This document shows positions 16,423-20,678 of a DNA stretch of 20,678 nt, piece after piece; positions within the stretch are counted from its first letter, which is position 1, and every line of letters begins with the position of its first letter. Position numbers and translations under genes: made by a program. The notes beneath the pieces are model-generated. The model was not told the DNA's origin. It saw only the letters and a list, made by a program, of their open reading frames with translations, and made no database searches. This stretch comes from JBPCPM01 sp050999155 (GTDB lineage: Bacteria > Actinomycetota > Thermoleophilia > Solirubrobacterales > 70-9), in assembly GCA_050999155.1 (NCBI GenBank), contig JBPCPM010000030.1:1-20678 (forward strand), written 5' to 3'.

Positions 16423-17132
16423 CGGCGGCGGATGATGTCGCGAACGCGCTCGGTGCCGCGGGTAGCCACGCCCCACGCGGGGCTCCCGGTCGCCGCCGCC
16501 TGGAGCCGTCGCGGCAGTCCCGCCCGGCGCGCGGCGACAACCGCGATCAGCACCGAAGCGGCAAGCATGGCGATCAGCAGGGGAAGCGGGAGGGCGTTTG
16601 CCGTAGCGGCCGCCGCCGCGGATCCGGCGCTCGGATCGCCTGGCACGACCTCCTCGCCGCCGAGCTCGAGCGGTAGTCCCCCCTCACCGTCGATCTTGCG
16701 CTGGAGATCGCCGGCTTCGCCCTCGTTGGGAGCGAGCGCCTCGGCTCCGGCGAAGCTGTCTCCAAAATCGTCACTACGCGTGTCGGTTCCTCCGACGACG
16801 CCGCCGCGCCCGCCGAAGGCACCGAAGGTCCCGTTGGAACCGCCAGATCCCGATCCGGATCCCGACCCGGACTGCTGAGCTCGCAGCGCGTCGCTGAGCT
16901 TCTCGCGGCAGTCGGTGTACTCGTCGACGTCGGTCGGCAGATCGTCGAGCGCGCCGCGCAGCTCCTTGTTGCTGTACGAACGATCGATCTTGCCGTCGCG
17001 AGTGCAATCGTCGATCGCCCTGTCCCCCGGGGCGGCGGAGGCACTGGTGGCAGCGAGCGCGCTGACGACGAGAAGCGTCACCGAAACGAGCAGGGCGACC
17101 GGCAAGCGCCGGTGGAGCATGAGCGTGTCCAT
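16419..17132 (-). CDS. Secreted, C-terminally membrane-anchored protein with EF-hand-like Cys-paired head
   Basis: A 237-residue protein. The ATG at 17132 is supported by a strong ribosome-binding sequence (AAGGTGAT, 6 bases upstream); TTG at 17135 is less likely. Residues 6-33 form a signal peptide ending ATSASA/A. The mature head (35-86) has two Cys (43 and 75) and an acidic loop DCTRDGKID, then YSNKELRGALDDL, then DEYTDC; I recall similar heads on exported proteins of Thermoleophilia. A Gly/Ser linker (88-115) and an acidic region lead to a hydrophobic segment (about 181-202) and a basic cytoplasmic tail. The topology is therefore a head outside, tethered by one C-terminal helix. It is translationally coupled (ATGA) to the ligase/polymerase gene, suggesting a partner or regulator of that enzyme (inference). 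No enzyme motif recognised. Confidence 0.88.
   Translation of the reverse strand: MDTLMLHRRLPVALLVSVTLLVVSALAATSASAAPGDRAIDDCTRDGKIDRSYSNKELRGALDDLPTDVDEYTDCREKLSDALRAQQSGSGSGSGSGGSNGTFGAFGGRGGVVGGTDTRSDDFGDSFAGAEALAPNEGEAGDLQRKIDGEGGLPLELGGEEVVPGDPSAGSAAAAATANALPLPLLIAMLAASVLIAVVAARRAGLPRRLQAAATGSPAWGVATRGTERVRDIIRRR
16845..16872 (-). repeat. In-gene tandem repeat encoding (Ser-Gly)n linker
   Basis: A short degenerate tandem repeat of GATCCG/GATCCC-type hexamers encodes alternating Ser and Gly at about residues 88-98 of the secreted protein. It stays in frame. Such repeats can expand or contract by slippage, which here would change only linker length. Confidence 0.7.
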
Positions 17133-17162
17133 CAACGATCACCTTCGAGGGTCGGGACCGAC

Positions 17163-17185
17163 GGACAGTCGAGTTCGACTGGTCC
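17163..17185. repeat. Inverted repeat (operator-like palindrome)
   Basis: CAGTCGA at 17166-17172 is the exact inverse of TCGACTG at 17175-17181 with a 2-base centre. Read with one bulged G the symmetry extends to GGAC (17163-17166) against GTCC (17182-17185). The centre is about 41 bases upstream of the start codon at 17132, in the leader or proximal promoter. The 2-base loop is too tight for an ideal RNA hairpin, so a protein-binding operator is the likelier reading (inference). Confidence 0.5.
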
Positions 17186-17215
17186 TGCGAGGGGAAGCTG
17201 CCGCGAGCGGGGACG

Positions 17216-17237
17216 GTCAGCGCGCGGCGTCAGCGCG
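17216..17237. repeat. 9-bp direct repeat, 13-bp period
   Basis: GTCAGCGCG occurs at 17216-17224 and again at 17229-17237, in the gap upstream of the secreted-protein gene. A 13-bp period puts the copies on partly offset faces of the helix. It could be a regulator site or chance in GC-rich DNA. Confidence 0.35.
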
Positions 17238-17261
17238 ACATCACCCAGCCTAGCGAAATGG

Positions 17262-18380
17262 CTACCTAGCGCTCGGGCGGGCCGCGCCAACGGCGCCGAG
17301 GGCGCGTTCGAATCCGGCCGCCTGGGTTGTGTGGGTGTACTCGCGCAGGACACGTTCACGGCCTTGAACACCGAAAGACGCCGCTAGCTGCGGATCGGCC
17401 AACAACCGATCGAGGGCCGCCCGTAGCGCTCGGGCGTCTCCCGCCGGGACGACGAGGCCGGTCTCACCGTCTGTCACGAGCCCCCCGGCGACGGCTCCCA
17501 CCGCTGTCGTGGCGACCACGGGAGTTCCCTGCAACAGCGCCTCGTTGCAGACAAATCCCCATGGCTCGAGAAAGCGCCTCGTGGGGACCGAGGCGAGCAC
17601 GACCGCGCGGGCCTCGGCGTACCAGGCCCGCAGGCCGTCCAGGGGTACGTGGCCGAGCAGCTCAGTGTGCGGGATGTCACGCATCGCTCGTTCCTGCGGC
17701 CCGGTGCCGGCGCACACCAACAGGGCGTCCCCGGCAGGCTCGGGCTCCATGGCCCAGGCACGCGCCACGACATCGACCCCCTTCTCGGGCACCAGGCGAC
17801 CGACGCTCAGGACGAACGGTCGTCCCCCCGTCCGCCGTCGTACCTCGTCGCGCTCCTGCGCATCGGGCGCAGCACCCATCCGCTCGTTGTCGGTGGCCTG
17901 AGGTGCTTCGAAGATCTTCCCCGCTGGGCGGTGACGGGCCACGTACCGCGACACGTGGGTGCCGTACGTAACGACCGCATCGGCTCTCCGGTACAGATGG
18001 CGCGTCAGCGGCCAGCCGAGTAGCTGCGCCGCCGTGCGGGGATGCCGCCACATCGAGGCCCACAGCACGAATGGGAGGCCGCTTCGCCGCGCGGCGCGGT
18101 AGGCCGACGCAAGTGCCACCCGCCCGTTTGTCGACGCCACAACAGCCCGGAAGTCGCCTTCCGTGAGGACACGGCCGATGTCGCCCTGGGCAATGGATTC
18201 GGCCGGTGCGTCAAGGCGTGCCACCTGCTCGCCGAGATCCTGCTCGTGCAGGGAGCGCCCACCGAACAACAAGAACCGCACGTCCTGGCGGGCGGCAAGC
18301 ACCTCGAAAAGGCCTCGGCGGTAGTCCGGAGCCCAATTGTGGACAAAGGCGACCGGGCGTTGGTCCGCGGGCTCGGTCAC
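17262..18380 (-). CDS. GT4-family glycosyltransferase
   Basis: A 372-residue GT-B enzyme. The GTG at 18380 makes a GTGA overlap with the previous gene and starts VTEPADQRPVAFVHNWAPDY. The opening 'PxYRRxLFEVLA' (about 18-29) is the acceptor-side signature of GT4 enzymes whose usual Gly-rich loop is replaced by a Tyr-Arg-Arg motif. LWASMWRHP (about 106-114) and VVTYGTHVSRYV (about 136-147) are further family positions. The donor domain has LSVGRLVPEKGVDVV (about 191-205) and EPWGFVCNE (Glu 272 and Glu 280). It is the only gene here that ends in TAG rather than TGA, and the last of the three-gene set before the 129-bp gap. Substrate unknown. Confidence 0.92.
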   Translation of the reverse strand: MTEPADQRPVAFVHNWAPDYRRGLFEVLAARQDVRFLLFGGRSLHEQDLGEQVARLDAPAESIAQGDIGRVLTEGDFRAVVASTNGRVALASAYRAARRSGLPFVLWASMWRHPRTAAQLLGWPLTRHLYRRADAVVTYGTHVSRYVARHRPAGKIFEAPQATDNERMGAAPDAQERDEVRRRTGGRPFVLSVGRLVPEKGVDVVARAWAMEPEPAGDALLVCAGTGPQERAMRDIPHTELLGHVPLDGLRAWYAEARAVVLASVPTRRFLEPWGFVCNEALLQGTPVVATTAVGAVAGGLVTDGETGLVVPAGDARALRAALDRLLADPQLAASFGVQGRERVLREYTHTTQAAGFERALGAVGAARPSAR

Positions 18381-19570
18381 GTGGTCGCCAATGCCTGCTC
18401 GTAGGCGCGGACAGTCTCCGCGCCACACCGATCCCAGCTGAAATGGGTCCGAGCCGTGTCGCGGGCCGCGGCTGCCAACCGTTCTCGCCGGCCGGGGACC
18501 ACGAACATCTCGCCGAGGACACTGGCGAGGGTCTCAGGGTCACACGCCGGCACGAGGACGAGTCCCCCTCCGCGGGCAGCGATCTCTTCCGGGCCACCTT
18601 CCCCCCGCACGCCGATCGCGGGGACGCCGGCGGCCATGGCTTCGATGTAGGAGACCCCGAACGCCTCGTCGATGCTGGGCAGGGCCATCACGTGCGATGA
18701 CGCGACCTGGCGCAGCGCATCTTGGTGCTCGAGCCTTCCGCAGAAATGCACCCGGTCCTCGATGCCGAGCGACCGCGCGAGAGCCAGCAACCGCCCCCGC
18801 TCCGGCCCGTCGCCGACGATGAGCAGCCGGGCGCCGGGCACCACCTCCTGGAGTCGGTGCACCGCGTGCACGACGTCGGCGTGGCGCTTGCGCGCGACGA
18901 GGTCCCCCAAGACCGAGACCGTCGGCCGGCGCCGAGGCTCGGGCGGATCTGCGGGAACCGTCGCGCCCAGGTGCACGACCTCGATGCGCGCGCCGTCCAC
19001 GCCGAGGGCCTCGACCTGGCGGGATGTCCACGCGCTGTTGGTCAAGACGAGACGGGCCTGCGCCAACGCCTCGCGGACGGCCCGGGCGGCCCCGGGCGAA
19101 CGCTTCGCCGTATGGACAACGTCGCCTCCGTGGACCGAGACCACCATGGGGAGCTGGTGGTCGCGCACGAACGACGAGGCGGCGCGCGCGGCCGGCACGG
19201 CGTAGTGGGCGTGCACGAGGTCGATCGGCCATGTCGCGTGCAGCCGGGTCAGCGCCCTGCCGACCGCGGGAGCTGCCCAGCGTCCCCACGACCCGTAGGA
19301 CCAGGGACGGGGAGGCGCCACGAACGTCACGTGTTCGACCGGGATGCCCTCGACGGTCGTGCCCGCCGTTCGGCGGCGCTCGGTCGCCATCCACTCCCAA
19401 AGACGACGCGGGTCGCGAACCGCGGCCAAGGGCGGGATCGGACGGTGCAGGGCCACGACGCGCACCTCGGCTCCGTGATCTGTGGCGGCGACCGCCTGGC
19501 GGTGCGCCCAGATCCCCTTCGTCGGATCGTGGGGGCCGGGGTAGTACTCGGCGATGACACACACCCGCAC
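18377..19570 (-). CDS. GT4-family glycosyltransferase
   Basis: A 397-residue GT-B enzyme starting with GTG at 19570, one base after the previous stop. MRVCVIAEYYPGPHDPTKGIW is a classic GT4 start for enzymes of exopolysaccharide loci, and VSVHGGDV (about 144-151) is the conserved His-Gly-Gly-Asp acceptor-side motif. VLGDLVARKRHADVV (about 220-234) carries the Arg-Lys pair of the donor site. EAFGVSYIE gives the EX7E motif (Glu 302 and Glu 310). The gene overlaps the next by 4 bp. It resembles colanic-acid/teichuronic-acid type GT4 enzymes, but the donor is not assignable. Confidence 0.93.
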   Translation of the reverse strand: MRVCVIAEYYPGPHDPTKGIWAHRQAVAATDHGAEVRVVALHRPIPPLAAVRDPRRLWEWMATERRRTAGTTVEGIPVEHVTFVAPPRPWSYGSWGRWAAPAVGRALTRLHATWPIDLVHAHYAVPAARAASSFVRDHQLPMVVSVHGGDVVHTAKRSPGAARAVREALAQARLVLTNSAWTSRQVEALGVDGARIEVVHLGATVPADPPEPRRRPTVSVLGDLVARKRHADVVHAVHRLQEVVPGARLLIVGDGPERGRLLALARSLGIEDRVHFCGRLEHQDALRQVASSHVMALPSIDEAFGVSYIEAMAAGVPAIGVRGEGGPEEIAARGGGLVLVPACDPETLASVLGEMFVVPGRRERLAAAARDTARTHFSWDRCGAETVRAYEQALATT

Positions 19571-19571
19571 C

Positions 19572-20432
19572 TCAGGGCAGCTCCTGGTAGCGGGCCAGCT
19601 CGCGCGAGGACTCGTCGAAGCTCAGATGGGGACGGTCGCGGACCAGCTCCAGTGCGGCCCGCCGAGCCGCAGCGTGGTCATAGCTCCCGGCCGGTGGGTC
19701 GGTGTGCCGCACCGGGACCGCGTCGACGACGCCGACCCGCCACCCCCGCTCGCGGGCCACAGCCGCCCAGTGGGCGTCCAGCCCCCACCCCATCCCCTCG
19801 GTCGGAAACGGCGTGAGCTCGCGCCAGGCCGCGCGCGAGAGCACCGTAGCCGGGCCGATCTCCACGCCTGCGGTCTGCCGGGCGAGGGCCGGCCGTCGCC
19901 GCACGACCGGCCACGCCGTGTGGCTGGAACGGGTGAGCGCCGGTTGGGCGAGCTCGAAGCGCAGCCCCTCGCAGACGCACACCAGGCGATCGACGTACCG
20001 CCGCGGGAGGGCGATGTCGTCGTCGAGGATCAGGATCCAATCGGCCGCCAGCGGCGCGGCAGCCTCGGCCACGCGGTTGAGGTTGGCGAACTTCCCGCCG
20101 GCCAGGTCGGTGACCACGGTTTCCGTGGCCAGCTCGGTTCCCGCGCCTGCAGTGGAGCCAAAGGCGAGCCGCAGCCGGTGGCGCGTCGACCGCCGTAGCC
20201 GTGCGATCTCGGCGGCGAAGGCCTGCGCCCGGTCGGGCCGGTAGATGGCGAGCACCAGCACGTCGCGCTGCGGTTGGCTCTCAGCCAGGCGGTCGAGCAC
20301 GCGCCCGGCCCCGAGCATCCGCTGCCGGGCTTCCAGCGTCGCGTCCAGGGCGCGGCCGGCCAGCCTCGCCCGGCGCGAGAGGATCCCCGAGGTCGGGGGA
20401 AGGAAGGTGAGCTCGGTTGGAGGTGCCCCCAT
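19572..20432 (-). CDS. GT2-like (GT-A) glycosyltransferase
   Basis: A 286-residue protein. The ATG at 20432 is preferred because TACGGT lies 7 bases upstream, the spacing of a leaderless actinobacterial start, and because the longer open frame is low-complexity. A basic helical N-terminus (about 15-55, with LSRRARLAGRALDATLEARQ) precedes the GT-A fold. GGKFANLNR (about 112-120) and WILILDDDI (132-140, the DxD metal site) are clear, and EGMGWGLDAHW (212-222) is the likely catalytic/acceptor segment. VEIGP (190-194) and VVDAVPVRH also match a familiar actinobacterial GT-A group that differs from ordinary GT2 enzymes by the Gly-Trp-Gly-Leu-Asp motif. It leads a minus-strand unit with the two following GT4 genes. 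Donor unknown. Confidence 0.87.
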   Translation of the reverse strand: MGAPPTELTFLPPTSGILSRRARLAGRALDATLEARQRMLGAGRVLDRLAESQPQRDVLVLAIYRPDRAQAFAAEIARLRRSTRHRLRLAFGSTAGAGTELATETVVTDLAGGKFANLNRVAEAAAPLAADWILILDDDIALPRRYVDRLVCVCEGLRFELAQPALTRSSHTAWPVVRRRPALARQTAGVEIGPATVLSRAAWRELTPFPTEGMGWGLDAHWAAVARERGWRVGVVDAVPVRHTDPPAGSYDHAAARRAALELVRDRPHLSFDESSRELARYQELP

Positions 20433-20495
20433 GGCGGATACCGTACGGGCATCGGCCCCGGTACCACCGACAATCTCCCCCACGCGGGGCAGGCC
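20433..20495. promoter_or_regulatory. Divergent promoter with overlapping -10 elements
   Basis: A 63-bp gap between divergent starts. TACGGT on the minus strand (20445-20440) ends 7 bases before the ATG at 20432, which would put transcription start at or next to the A of ATG (leaderless). On the plus strand TACCGT (20439-20444) occupies the same bases and would give a leader of about 45 bases to the GTG at 20496. The shared sequence contains the palindrome CCGTACGG (20441-20448). A second palindrome, GGTACC (20460-20465), lies near the middle. No clear -35 is visible. Confidence 0.45.
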
Positions 20496-20678
20496 GTGCT
20501 CGTGCTCGGCGCCACCGGGTTCGCAGGCAGGCACCTGCGCCCGCTGCTCGAAGGCGACGGATGGACGGTGGTCGGCACCAGCCGGACCTCGGGAGCCGCA
20601 GAGCTCACCTGCGACCTGACCGATCCCGCTTCGGTGGAACAGGCCATCCGCTCGAGCACTCCGGACGCGATCGTCAAC
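20496..20678 (+). CDS. NAD-dependent sugar epimerase/reductase (extended SDR), 3' partial
   Basis: The first 61 codons of a gene that runs off the right end. The text begins VLVLGATGFAGRHLRPLLEG, with the GxxGxxG dinucleotide-binding motif of extended short-chain dehydrogenases. TSRTSGAAELTCDLTDPASV has the usual Asp after the third strand (DLTD), followed by the conserved PDAIVN strand. The GTG at 20496 is chosen because it lies just before the motif and no ATG or GTG occurs in frame upstream to at least 20406; GTG at 20502 is possible. Such enzymes make nucleotide sugars, for example by reducing or epimerising GDP- or dTDP-4-keto-6-deoxyhexoses, which fits the locus. The visible part is too short to say which. 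Confidence 0.82.
   Translation, partial: MLVLGATGFAGRHLRPLLEGDGWTVVGTSRTSGAAELTCDLTDPASVEQAIRSSTPDAIVN

Larger units (their letters stand above)
17133..17261 (-). promoter_or_regulatory. Intergenic leader with ribosome-binding site, palindrome and direct repeat
   Basis: This 129-bp stretch lies between the GT4 stop (17262) and the start of the secreted-protein gene, the only gap above 100 bp in the window, so the secreted-protein/ligase pair may have its own promoter here. The ribosome-binding sequence AAGGTGAT is at 17145-17138 (minus strand), a good match to the 16S anti-SD. TAGGCT (17253-17248, minus) fits TANNNT as a possible -10. A near-perfect palindrome centred at 17173/17174 and a 9-bp direct repeat (17216-17224 and 17229-17237) are listed separately. 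I see no stem followed by a T-run, so no intrinsic terminator for the upstream operon. Confidence 0.5.

Noticed and set aside
16845..16872. Possible CRISPR-like or regulatory tandem repeat
   Set aside because: Hexamer repeat is in frame within a coding region and simply encodes a Ser-Gly linker; there are no spacers.
17250..17276. Possible terminator after the GT4 gene (TAGC...GCTA and AGCG...CGCT elements)
   Set aside because: Stems are only 4 bp and no T-run follows on the minus strand, so not a convincing intrinsic terminator.
1..20678. tRNA, rRNA, insertion sequences, integrases or attachment sites
   Set aside because: No cloverleaf-like sequence, transposase motif or terminal inverted repeat was found on reading both strands; codon and base use look uniform across the genes.

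Overview
The window is about 20.7 kb of very GC-rich DNA carrying part of a cell-surface polysaccharide locus. I count 20 protein-coding genes, two of them cut by the window ends. I see no RNA genes, insertion sequences, CRISPR arrays or convincing terminators. The GC content, frequent GTG starts, almost exclusive use of TGA stops and gene content point to a high-GC actinobacterium. The secreted protein at 16419-17132 has a Cys/Asp-rich head (DGKID, then ELRGALDDLP, then DEYTDC) that I associate with Thermoleophilia/Solirubrobacterales. That placement is recall plus inference, not a database result.

Layout. (1) 1-2566, plus strand: the ATPase of a Wzm/Wzt-type polysaccharide ABC exporter (5' end outside the window), a 117-residue helical mini-protein and a GT4 glycosyltransferase, with GTGA start/stop overlaps. 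(2) 2553-11297, minus strand: eight genes in which every junction overlaps by 4-11 bp. Reading from the promoter end they are two GT2 enzymes, three GT4 enzymes, a WbbL-like GT2, a WecG/TagA/CpsF (GT26) enzyme and a large polytopic membrane protein of unknown function. (3) 11347-14251, plus strand: a SAM-dependent methyltransferase, a GT4 enzyme and a DUF1972-type glycosyltransferase, starting divergently from block 2. (4) 14188-20432, minus strand: a GT2-like enzyme, two GT4 enzymes, a 129-bp gap, the secreted/anchored small protein and an O-antigen ligase/polymerase-family membrane protein with TPR-like repeats. (5) 20496 to the right end, plus strand: the start of an NAD-dependent sugar epimerase/reductase, divergent from block 4.

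How it fits together (inference). Thirteen glycosyltransferases would build one or more long heteropolysaccharides on lipid carriers. GT26 enzymes typically add an early sugar to a lipid-linked intermediate. The methyltransferase could modify or cap chains, and the Wzt-like ATPase has a C-terminal beta-rich domain of the kind that recognises chain ends for export. The ligase/polymerase and its coupled secreted partner would act outside the membrane to polymerise or attach glycan. The epimerase would supply a nucleotide sugar. Substrates cannot be assigned from sequence alone.

Least ordinary points: the translationally coupled pair of anchored EF-hand-like protein and ligase; the unknown 660-residue membrane protein ending the eight-gene chain; the mini-protein between exporter ATPase and glycosyltransferase; two tail-to-tail gene overlaps (14 and 64 bp); and a compact divergent promoter at 20433-20495 that looks leaderless on one side.
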